From positions 1-14,011 of the forward strand of contig JAICXF010000048.1 of NCBI GenBank assembly GCA_025981625.1: 14,011 nucleotides of DNA, read 5' to 3'. Each line of letters begins with the position of its first letter. The stretch's first letter is position 1. The notes below the pieces were generated by a model that worked only from the letters and a program-made list of their open reading frames with translations, had not been told where the DNA came from and did not search any database. Origin of the DNA: Sphingomonas sp. (GTDB taxonomy: Bacteria; Pseudomonadota; Alphaproteobacteria; Sphingomonadales; Sphingomonadaceae). The translations under genes were made by a program, and so were the position numbers. Shown in pieces: positions 7,840 through 13,770 of this stretch.

Positions 7840-8397
7840 TCCAGGCTGCACGGGCGGGTCGAAGGAGCGCAGGCGCGGTGCGCGATGCCGGGCTGCGGCG
7901 CGCCCGGTGAATTCAAGGCGCCGCTCCAGCCGGCCAATTTCGATGGCCCCGGCGCGTGGCGATTCCTCTGTCTCGACCATGTGCGGGAGCACAATACCAA
8001 GTACAATTACTTCGAGGGCATGACCTCTGAAGAGATCACGGAAGCGCAGTCCCCGCTCGCCGGGTGGGAACGGCCGAGCCGGCGCTTTGCCGCGAACGGC
8101 GCCGACCCGCCTCCGAAGTGGAGCGACTTTTCCGACCCGCTGGAGGCCATCTCCGGTCGCTTCGCCCACATCCGCCAACCGGAAAAGCCGTCGCGATTCA
8201 ACAGCGCCGAGCGCCGGGCCCTGTCGATTCTCGGGCTCGGTGACGATGCTGACCGCAACCAGCTTCGCAAGCGATATTCCGGCCTGGTCCGCCGCTTCCA
8301 TCCGGACAAGAATGGCGGCGACCGCAGCCATGAGGGCCAGCTTGGCGCCGTGATCGAGGCCTATCAGCTGCTGCGCAGGGCCGCGGCTTTTGCCTAA
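7825..8397 (+). CDS. J-domain protein with N-terminal Cys/His cluster
   Basis: This is a DnaJ-type co-chaperone that lacks the other DnaJ domains (190 residues). The J domain is C-terminal (about 131-187): ALSILGLGDDADRNQLRKRY, then the invariant HPD at 159-161 (RRFHPDKNGGD), then a helix ending EAYQLLR. HPD stimulates DnaK ATPase. The N-terminal part has CAMPGCG (Cys19, Cys24), FLCLDHVREH (Cys49, His52, His56) and probably binds zinc. The middle (65-125) is Pro-rich and looks like a linker. It diverges from bolA across 22 bases. The stop TAA overlaps the stop of the convergent GST gene. The specific client is unknown; pairing with BolA suggests Fe-S or stress proteostasis, as inference. Confidence 0.92.
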   Translation: MATKQSRLHGRVEGAQARCAMPGCGAPGEFKAPLQPANFDGPGAWRFLCLDHVREHNTKYNYFEGMTSEEITEAQSPLAGWERPSRRFAANGADPPPKWSDFSDPLEAISGRFAHIRQPEKPSRFNSAERRALSILGLGDDADRNQLRKRYSGLVRRFHPDKNGGDRSHEGQLGAVIEAYQLLRRAAAFA

Positions 8398-9044
8398 TCC
8401 CGGTCGGGAGCACCGAGAGGGAAGTAGGCGCGGAACGGCCTCGCTTCTTCGACGGCGCGGACAACCTGCGGATGCGCCAGCAGGCGCGCGCGATAGGCGT
8501 TGAGCTTCGGCCGCGCCTCGCCGATCTCCTCGACCCAATCCGCATAAAAGAGCGCGGGCGCGGCGGCGCCGTCGGCCAGCGTGAAGGTCTCGCCCGCGGC
8601 CCAGCCGCTGTCGGGCAAATTCGCTTCGAGCCAGTCGTAGGCGATCAGAAGCTTTTCGCGGCCTAACTCGGCACCGTAAGCATCGCCTTTGCCTTCCGGC
8701 CGGAGCGCATGGTTGACCGCCGGCTGCATGTTCCCCTGGACGTAGAGGTCGAAAAAGCGATCGAGGAATCGTACCCGCCGGCCGAGGTCACCGTCCGGGA
8801 TCCAGACATTGGCCGTCGGATAATGCGCCTGCAGATGCTCGATGATGCAGGTCGCTTCGGGAACAACCTGGCCATTGTCGACGAGCACGGGAAACTTGCC
8901 TGCCGGCCAGATCCGCTTGAGTTCGGCATAATTCGCCTCGTTCTCGGGGACCTGCCGAAACTCGAAATCCGTTCCGTCGGCGTAGAGCGGAATCAGCACC
9001 TTCCAAGTGTAAGAGGAGAAAGGGTGGCCAAAAAGCTGCAGCAT
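8394..9044 (-). CDS. Glutathione S-transferase family protein, 216 aa
   Basis: A cytosolic GST-like protein with a thioredoxin-fold N-terminal domain (1-80) and a helical C-terminal domain (85-210). The N-terminal motif FGHPFSSYTWKV carries candidate catalytic Ser10/Ser11 or Tyr12. FPVLVDNGQ (51-59) has the cis-Pro loop, and PEATCIIEHL (62-71) is the glutathione-binding helix, with Glu-Ala instead of the usual Glu-Ser. The C-terminal ETFTLADGAAAPALFYADW is the N-capping and hydrophobic-staple region. Substrate unknown. The ATG shares one base with the upstream TGA (TGATG), so it is coupled to the dihydrofolate-reductase-like gene. It is the last gene of the seven-gene run; the stop overlaps that of the convergent J-protein gene. 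Confidence 0.93.
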   Translation of the reverse strand: MLQLFGHPFSSYTWKVLIPLYADGTDFEFRQVPENEANYAELKRIWPAGKFPVLVDNGQVVPEATCIIEHLQAHYPTANVWIPDGDLGRRVRFLDRFFDLYVQGNMQPAVNHALRPEGKGDAYGAELGREKLLIAYDWLEANLPDSGWAAGETFTLADGAAAPALFYADWVEEIGEARPKLNAYRARLLAHPQVVRAVEEARPFRAYFPLGAPDRD

Positions 9045-9706
9045 CAGCGGCTTCCCTCCCGCATGCTGCGTCGGCGCTCAAGCTCCTGCTCGCTGGGCTC
9101 CTTGGTTGCGAAGGTGCCGGTTCGCACGTCCCCCGCCGGTTCATAGGTCGCGATGATTACGCCCGTGTCCGAAACGAAATGGTCGACGAGCTTCAACGCG
9201 CCGGCCTTTTCGGAGCCGTCGAAGATGCTCTTCCCGCCGCCGAGAACGACGGGAAAAGTCATCACGATCAGCTGATCGATCAGTCGTGCGGAGAGAAGCG
9301 GCGGGTACAGCGTGCTGCTGCCCTGGATCAGCAGGTCGCGGCCATCGGTCTGCTTGAGCAGACCGACCGCGTCCGCCGTCTCACCCGCGATCCGATGGCT
9401 GTTTTCCCACCTCAGCGGCTCATCGGAATGGGTCACCACATATTTGTCGATGCGCTGAAATTTCTCTCCGATCGGATTGTCCTGGTTGTACGGCCAGTAA
9501 GCGGCGAAGATATCGTAGGTCCGCTTGCCCAGCAGCAAGTCGTACTCGCCCATGATCAGCTGCTCGAACGGCCCCATGTTTTGGGCGAACATCGGCTGCG
9601 ACCAGCCGCCGAAGCGGAAGTTGCTGGTCGGGTCTTCATCGGGGCCGCCGGGCGCCTGCATCACGCAATCGAGCGACTGGAAGATTGCGCCGGTGAGCTT
9701 ACGCAT
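9044..9706 (-). CDS. Dihydrofolate reductase family (RibD C-terminal fold) protein
   Basis: Member of the RibD C-terminal/YyaP-like branch of the dihydrofolate reductase fold, probably an NADPH-dependent reductase of unknown substrate (220 residues). It starts MRKLTGAIFQSLDCVMQAPGG, the usual opening of this family. LLLGKRTYDIFAAYWP is the nucleotide-loop region, RDLLIQGSSTLYPPLL follows, and VVLGGGKSIFDG comes near the C-terminal end of the fold. The tail after the fold is Glu/Arg-rich. I prefer ATG at 9706, which has GGAG 9 bases upstream, over an ATG at 9721 with no ribosome site. The start overlaps the end of the PhnB-like gene by 8 bases and the stop overlaps the GST start. It is not the folate enzyme FolA. 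Confidence 0.92.
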   Translation of the reverse strand: MRKLTGAIFQSLDCVMQAPGGPDEDPTSNFRFGGWSQPMFAQNMGPFEQLIMGEYDLLLGKRTYDIFAAYWPYNQDNPIGEKFQRIDKYVVTHSDEPLRWENSHRIAGETADAVGLLKQTDGRDLLIQGSSTLYPPLLSARLIDQLIVMTFPVVLGGGKSIFDGSEKAGALKLVDHFVSDTGVIIATYEPAGDVRTGTFATKEPSEQELERRRSMREGSR

Positions 9707-10196
9707 CGACAGCTTCTCCACGCAGCGCCGCCTGAATCTTGGCGATGTCGATTTTGCGCATGGTCATCATCGCCTCGAAGGCGCGCTTTGCCGCGGCCTT
9801 GTCCGGATTGCTGTTGGCCTCCAGGAGCACACGCGGCGTGATCTGCCACGAAAAACCCCAGCGGTCCTTGCACCAGCCGCAGGCGCTTTCTTCACCGCCG
9901 TTGCTGATGATGGCATTCCAGTAGCGGTCCGTTTCTTCCTGGTTCTCGGTCACGACCATGAAGCTGACCGCCTGGTTGGGCTTGAAGTTGGGACCGCCGT
10001 TCAGCCCGACGAACTCCCGGCCAAGGACGGTGAAGTTCACGGTTAGCTCGACGCCGCCTTCGCCTCCAGGAAAGTCGCCCGGAGCAGCCATCGCGGCGCC
10101 GACCTTGCTGTCGGGAAAGGTCGAGGCATAGAACTCCGCCGCCTTTCTCGCCTCGCCGTGATCGAACCACAGACACGTGGTCAGCTTGTCCGACAT
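9699..10196 (-). CDS. PhnB-like VOC family protein
   Basis: A glyoxalase-fold protein of the PhnB/3-demethylubiquinone-methyltransferase-like group, 165 residues; the name is historical and no methyltransferase fold is present. It has LTTCLWFDHGEARKAAEFY at the start, VNFTVLGREFVGLNGGPNFK (53-72), then SFMVVTENQEETDRYWNAI. The group signature CGWCKDRWGFSWQITP is at 106-121. A C-terminal segment with AFEAMMTMRKIDIAKIQAA is typical of the group. No catalytic function is established for most members. ATG at 10196 has AGGAG at 7 bases. A 14-base tandem repeat lies between this site and the upstream stop. Part of the seven-gene minus-strand run. Confidence 0.93.
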   Translation of the reverse strand: MSDKLTTCLWFDHGEARKAAEFYASTFPDSKVGAAMAAPGDFPGGEGGVELTVNFTVLGREFVGLNGGPNFKPNQAVSFMVVTENQEETDRYWNAIISNGGEESACGWCKDRWGFSWQITPRVLLEANSNPDKAAAKRAFEAMMTMRKIDIAKIQAALRGEAVDA

Positions 10197-10206
10197 GCTC
10201 GTACTC

Positions 10207-10234
10207 CTGTTGATGCTTACCTGTTGATGGTTAA
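10207..10234. repeat. 14-base tandem duplication in a ribosome-binding region
   Basis: CTGTTGATGCTTAC (10207-10220) is followed directly by CTGTTGATGGTTAA (10221-10234), 12 of 14 bases alike. The outer copy includes the stop codon of the two-domain VOC gene. The inner copy contributes part of the Shine-Dalgarno of the PhnB-like gene. It looks like a small slippage duplication that lengthened an otherwise tight intergenic joint. Confidence 0.7.
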
Positions 10235-11067
10235 TCGCCGCCGACCAGCGCGAACTCCGCGCCTTGCGGGTCGGTACCGATGATGATGTGATCGCCGCCC
10301 GGCACTTCCATCGGCCCGACGGTGATCTTGCCGCCCTTGGCTTCCGCGCTTTCCTTCGCCTTCGCGATCGACGGAACGCGGAAATAATAGCGCCAGTGCG
10401 GATGCCCGTTGCCCATCCCTTTGGCGACTGCGCCGATGGTCACTCCGTTGTGCTTGAAGAAGCGATATTCGCCATGCTCGCCCATCGGCATGAACTCGTC
10501 GCTCGTCCAGTTGAACTGCTCGCCGTAGAAGCGCCGGGCACCCACCGGATCGCTGGTCGACAGCTCGTTCCAGCCGCACCGCTGCACCGCATCCGGCGAA
10601 AAGACGTCACTCTTTGCTTCCGGATTGCCGGCGGGGGGCGTCGGTTTCATGACATAGAAAGGCGCGCTCTGCGGATCGGTGAGGAGGGCGACCCGTCCGA
10701 CCGAGCCGATGTCCGTCGGTGCCATCCAGGTCTTGCCGCCCGCCGCCTCAATCGCCGCCACCGCCCGATCGACATCGGTGACGTGGATGTAGCCAAGCCA
10801 GCCCGGCCGCGCGCCGTGCTCTGTCATGTCAGCGGTGATCGGCAGGACTCCTCCCGCAAAGCCGCCGTCGGAACGGCCGATCATCCGATAGCCGTTGAAC
10901 TCGGGCGATCCCTCCTTGATGTCCCACCCGACAACGGAATCGTAGAAGTCCTTCGCGCCCTCGGCGTCGGTGGTCATCAGCTCGTACCAGATGAAATCGC
11001 CGGCGGGGTTCGGGCCGCGCTTCTCCCCGGCCGTCGTGGGCGCATCCTGCGTGCGAACGTCGGACAT
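10231..11067 (-). CDS. Two-domain VOC (glyoxalase-fold) protein
   Basis: A 278-residue protein with two glyoxalase-fold domains in tandem. Domain 1 (about 22-142) opens GDFIWYELMTTDAEGAKDFY and closes with VALLTDPQSAPFYVMKP. Domain 2 (about 153-278) opens VQRCGWNELSTSDPVGARRFY and closes with IIIGTDPQGAEFALVGG. The WxEL or WYEL start plus DPxGAxFxL end is typical of the two-domain VOC proteins annotated as hydroxylases or CFP-30B-like antigens in actinobacteria. Function not established. The first 20 residues are a polar tail before the fold. ATG at 11067 has AAGGAG at 8 bases. It lies 37 bases after the DUF1428 gene on the same strand. Confidence 0.94.
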   Translation of the reverse strand: MSDVRTQDAPTTAGEKRGPNPAGDFIWYELMTTDAEGAKDFYDSVVGWDIKEGSPEFNGYRMIGRSDGGFAGGVLPITADMTEHGARPGWLGYIHVTDVDRAVAAIEAAGGKTWMAPTDIGSVGRVALLTDPQSAPFYVMKPTPPAGNPEAKSDVFSPDAVQRCGWNELSTSDPVGARRFYGEQFNWTSDEFMPMGEHGEYRFFKHNGVTIGAVAKGMGNGHPHWRYYFRVPSIAKAKESAEAKGGKITVGPMEVPGGDHIIIGTDPQGAEFALVGGD

Positions 11068-11104
11068 AGTCCTGTCTCCTTCTTCTAAGGCTCGAGCTCT
11101 TCCA

Positions 11105-11860
11105 TCACGCTGTGATCTGGACCGCCGCGGCGGCGTTTTGCGGCTGACTCGCGGTATCGAGGATCACCTCAAAGCCGCCCCAGAACATGCGCTTGCCGTC
11201 GAACGGCGCATCGGCCGAGGGCTGCATCCGCTCGTCCTTCATCATCTTGTCCCAAGCTTCGTCATTCGCCTGTTTGGACGGCCACTCGATGAAGGCGAAG
11301 ACGACCGTCTCGTCCGGCTGCGCCTGGACCGCTCGATAAAAGTCCGTGACCTTGCCTTCGGGCACGTCATCGCCCCACGCCTGGACCAGCCGAAGAGCGC
11401 CATATTCGCGGAAGATGGCCGCGTGCCGCTCGGTCATCTCACGGTACGCCTCTTTGTTCGCGCGGGGGACCGGCATGATGAAGCCGTTGACATAGCTGCC
11501 ACCGCTCTCACCGACCTCGACGATCGCGTCGAAGCCTCCGAAGATCATCCGCTTCGCGTCGAACGGCACGTTCGACATGTCTTGCAGCCGCGGATCGTTC
11601 ATGAATTTCTCGGACGCAGAGTCGCGCTCCGCCTTGTTTGGATACTCGAAGAACGAGAAGACGACAGTCTCGTCATCCTTGGCATCGACCGCGCGATAGA
11701 AGTCGGTGACTTTGCCGTGCGGCACCTCGTTGGCGGAGGCCTCGACCATCCGGCGGACACCGCATTCCTGGAGGACGGGCGCGACGGTGCTCGCGTGCTT
11801 GAGGTAAGCTTGCCTGTTCGCCTGCGGGACGGGTGCGATGAATCCTTCGAAATAGGTCAT
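11105..11860 (-). CDS. Tandemly duplicated DUF1428 (YbaA-like) protein
   Basis: DUF1428/YbaA proteins are small (about 115-120 residues) with a ferredoxin-like dimeric fold and no known function. This 251-residue protein holds two complete copies, residues 1-116 and 121-236, aligned without gaps at a period of exactly 120. By hand count 57 of 116 positions are identical, including GKVTDFYRAV (49-58 and 169-178), DETVVF (63-68 and 183-188) and the PFDxKRM..GGF block (99-110 and 219-230). The family normally dimerises, so the fusion may be an obligate pseudo-dimer. Copy 1 has drifted more from the usual family wording (for example NEVPHGK in place of DDVPEGK). A short Ala/Gln-rich tail ends it. 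ATG at 11860 has AAGGAG at 7 bases and overlaps the GST stop as ATGA. Confidence 0.93.
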   Translation of the reverse strand: MTYFEGFIAPVPQANRQAYLKHASTVAPVLQECGVRRMVEASANEVPHGKVTDFYRAVDAKDDETVVFSFFEYPNKAERDSASEKFMNDPRLQDMSNVPFDAKRMIFGGFDAIVEVGESGGSYVNGFIMPVPRANKEAYREMTERHAAIFREYGALRLVQAWGDDVPEGKVTDFYRAVQAQPDETVVFAFIEWPSKQANDEAWDKMMKDERMQPSADAPFDGKRMFWGGFEVILDTASQPQNAAAAVQITA

Positions 11861-12534
11861 GCTGCTGCTCCTTGCGGTTCGTGCTCGCGGAACGCAGCGA
11901 GCTGGTCGGACAGGGCCTGCTGGAATGCAGGCCGGGCCTCGCCGCGCTTCACGTAGGCGGCGAGAGTGGGGAAATCGGCGAGCTGGCCGCTGCGGTCGGC
12001 GATCCTCAGGACCGTGACCATCATCAGGTCGCCGATGGTGAAAGCGTCGCCCTCGAGCCACTGCTTGTCGCCGAGATGCTCGGAGAGCTGCTGCAGCCTC
12101 AAGCGCGCGAAACGGTCAAACGTCGGCTTGGCGGGCTCCGCCCACTCCTGATCGGCGAACACCACGTTCAAAAGCGCCCGAAACTGGACGAACGGCTCGA
12201 TGCTGCTGACCGCCGCATAGGTCCATTGGATGGCGCGGTACCGGCCTTGCTGGTCCCGCGGCAGCAGGTGATCGGCCTTGTCCGCGATATATTGGAGGAT
12301 CGCGCCGCTCTCGAAAATTCCGACGGTACCGTCGCGCAAGCATGGCACCTGGTTGAACGGCTGGTCTTGGGCGTAGCCGGGTGGCCGTTCCCCGCCGATC
12401 AGGCGGACACGATAATCGAGCCCCGCCTCCTCGAGTGCCCAGCGGACGCGGAGGTCCTTGACCAGCCCCTGCGCGCCCGGGGGAACCCAGGCGAGCGCGG
12501 TGATCTCGATCGATGCATTGGGATTGAGCGGCAC
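11857..12534 (-). CDS. Glutathione S-transferase family protein, 225 aa
   Basis: Second GST of the cluster, clearly different from the one at its far end. Thioredoxin-fold domain: LAWVPPGAQGLVKDLRVRWA (14-33), where the usual catalytic Ser/Tyr/Cys position is occupied by a VPPGAQG segment, so the chemistry is uncertain. QVPCL (62-66) gives the cis-Pro loop and ESGAI (75-79) the glutathione-binding helix. The C-terminal helical domain has the N-cap motif WLEGDAFTIGDLMMVTVL. Substrate unknown. The start is GTG at 12534 with GAGGGGG 7 bases upstream, 12 bases after the VOC gene stop. Its own TGA overlaps the ATG of the DUF1428 gene. Co-transcription is very likely. Confidence 0.93.
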   Translation of the reverse strand: MPLNPNASIEITALAWVPPGAQGLVKDLRVRWALEEAGLDYRVRLIGGERPPGYAQDQPFNQVPCLRDGTVGIFESGAILQYIADKADHLLPRDQQGRYRAIQWTYAAVSSIEPFVQFRALLNVVFADQEWAEPAKPTFDRFARLRLQQLSEHLGDKQWLEGDAFTIGDLMMVTVLRIADRSGQLADFPTLAAYVKRGEARPAFQQALSDQLAAFREHEPQGAAA

Positions 12535-12546
12535 TGCTTTTCCCCC

Positions 12547-12993
12547 TCAGATAGCCGTGGCAATGGAGTCGGTGACGGCGTCCTTGCCTTGTTCGGCGGC
12601 GGCGGCGTCCATCCACATGATCTCCCAGATGTGACCATCCGGATCGGCGACGCTGCGTCCGTACATCACCCCATAATCCTGTTTGGGCGACGGATCAGCC
12701 GTACCGCCTGCCGCTACGGCTTGCTCCAGCGTCGAGTCGACGCTTTCGCGGCTGTCGGCCGAGAGGCACAGCAGCACCTGCGACCCGGCATTCGCGTCGG
12801 CGATCGGCCGCGGCGTGAACTGCCTGAATTTGTCGTGAGTCAGCAGCATGACATGGATGCTGTCGCTGAGCGTCATGCAGGCGGCGGTCTCGTCGGTGAA
12901 CCTCGGCTCGTTCACGGCGCCGAGCGCCTCGAGGAACCTGCGCGATCGGGGCAGATCGCTCACCGGCAAGTTCACGAAGATCATCCGCGTCAT
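12547..12993 (-). CDS. VOC/glyoxalase-like protein, first gene of the cluster
   Basis: Single-domain glyoxalase-fold protein of 148 residues. It opens MTRMIFVNLPVSDLPRSRRF, the usual first beta-alpha unit, and has IHVMLLTHDKFRQFTP in the middle. It ends with the second metal-side motif ADPDGHIWEIMWMD, where Glu of WEIMW is a likely metal ligand. The length and the THDKF/FTP loop fit the group often annotated as lactoylglutathione lyase or extradiol dioxygenase; I cannot name a substrate. ATG at 12993 has a strong ribosome site (AAGGAGG, 5 bases spacing). It is the promoter-proximal gene of the minus-strand run and diverges from the HxlR regulator. Confidence 0.92.
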   Translation of the reverse strand: MTRMIFVNLPVSDLPRSRRFLEALGAVNEPRFTDETAACMTLSDSIHVMLLTHDKFRQFTPRPIADANAGSQVLLCLSADSRESVDSTLEQAVAAGGTADPSPKQDYGVMYGRSVADPDGHIWEIMWMDAAAAEQGKDAVTDSIATAI

Positions 12994-13021
12994 CTTTTCC
13001 TCCTTCGGCGACTCGATTCGC

Positions 13022-13050
13022 TTGCTTTTTGCTCCGTGGAGTCATAAATT
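13022..13050 (+). promoter_or_regulatory. Probable promoter of the HxlR-type regulator
   Basis: TTGCTT (13022-13027) and TAAATT (13045-13050) are separated by 17 bases. Transcription would start near 13057, at the AAGGAG ribosome site, giving a leader of about 15 bases before the proposed start. I see no equally good promoter for the divergent VOC gene in the 78-base gap. Confidence 0.45.
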
Positions 13051-13060
13051 GCAACCAAGG

Positions 13061-13077
13061 AGTTAGAAAAAATAACT
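13061..13077. promoter_or_regulatory. Inverted repeat AGTTA-N7-TAACT, candidate HxlR operator
   Basis: AGTTA (13061-13065) and TAACT (13073-13077) form a perfect inverted repeat around an A-rich 7-base centre. Known HxlR operators such as that of YodB have the same layout of two short arms about 7 bases apart (TACT and AGTA). The site overlaps the ribosome-binding and start region of the regulator gene, just downstream of the predicted transcription start, and lies in the shared divergent control region. Autorepression is the simplest reading. Confidence 0.45.
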
Positions 13078-13737
13078 AAGCTGCGAAAAAGTGAGGAGAA
13101 ACGGCGCTACGAGGATGCCTGCGGGCTCGCCCATGCGATGGAATTGCTGGGCGAACGCTGGGCGATGCTGGTGCTGCGCGAATTGGCTTATGGCCCCCGC
13201 CGGTTCTCGGAATTGAAGGCGGACCTGACTGGCATCAGCGCCAATGTGCTGGCTCAACGCCTGACCGAGCTCGAGAGTCGAGGGCTGGTGCGAAAGGCGA
13301 AGCTTCCCCCGCCTGCATCGGTGCAGGTGTATGAGGCGACCGAGTGGGGCCTCGAAGTGGTCCCGCTGATTGCGTCGCTCGGCCGGTGGGCGGCGCGGAG
13401 CCCGTGGCACGATCCGACGCTCAAGATGAGTCACGTCTCCGTCATGATGTCGCTGCAGACCTTGATGTCCCCGGTTCTGGCCGAGGGCCTCGATGTGCGG
13501 CTCGGCTTCCAATTCGGCGATACGAGCTATGTCGCGACTGTTCGCGACGGCCGGCTTGACGTCGACCGGGCGCCGATCGCGAACTGCGCACTCGTGTTCA
13601 CCGGTTCCCCCAGCGACATCGCTGCCGTGATTCACGGGGGAGCACCATTCGGGTTGATCGGCGTCGACGGGGATTTGGAGCTGGCACAACGCTTCGTGAA
13701 GCTCTTTCCGCTGCCCTCGAAGGTCGAGACAAGTTGA
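13072..13737 (+). CDS. HxlR-family regulator with SCP2-like C-terminal domain
   Basis: Winged-helix DNA-binding protein of the HxlR family. The HTH core follows residue 15: CGLAHAMELLGERWAMLVL, then GPRRFSELKADLTGISANVL and LAQRLTELESRGLVRK. Cys17 lies about where redox-sensing Cys residues of YodB and CatR lie before LLGxRW. Residues about 118-218 form an added domain (VRLGFQFGDTSYVATVRDGR, then HGGAPFGLIGVDGDLELAQR) resembling SCP2-type lipid-binding folds, an architecture known in some long HxlR proteins. Start is uncertain. The first ATG (13138, residue 23) would cut the first helix and lose Cys17. No ATG, GTG or TTG occurs in frame upstream. AAGGAG 9 bases before ATA (13072) supports that codon, giving 221 residues; CTG at 13081 is the alternative. 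It likely controls the divergent seven-gene cluster. Confidence 0.9.
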   Translation: MTKLRKSEEKRRYEDACGLAHAMELLGERWAMLVLRELAYGPRRFSELKADLTGISANVLAQRLTELESRGLVRKAKLPPPASVQVYEATEWGLEVVPLIASLGRWAARSPWHDPTLKMSHVSVMMSLQTLMSPVLAEGLDVRLGFQFGDTSYVATVRDGRLDVDRAPIANCALVFTGSPSDIAAVIHGGAPFGLIGVDGDLELAQRFVKLFPLPSKVETS

Positions 13738-13770
13738 GGCGCGCGCCCGCTTCCCTTAAGGCACCTCGAA

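Noticed and set aside
11872..13047. 391-residue open frame on the plus strand opposite the GST and VOC genes
   Set aside because: It is a compositional shadow of two well-supported genes, with no ribosome site or family pattern.
13738..13747. GGCGCGCGCC palindrome after the HxlR stop codon
   Set aside because: It has a short self-complementary run with no loop and no following T-run, so it is not a convincing terminator.
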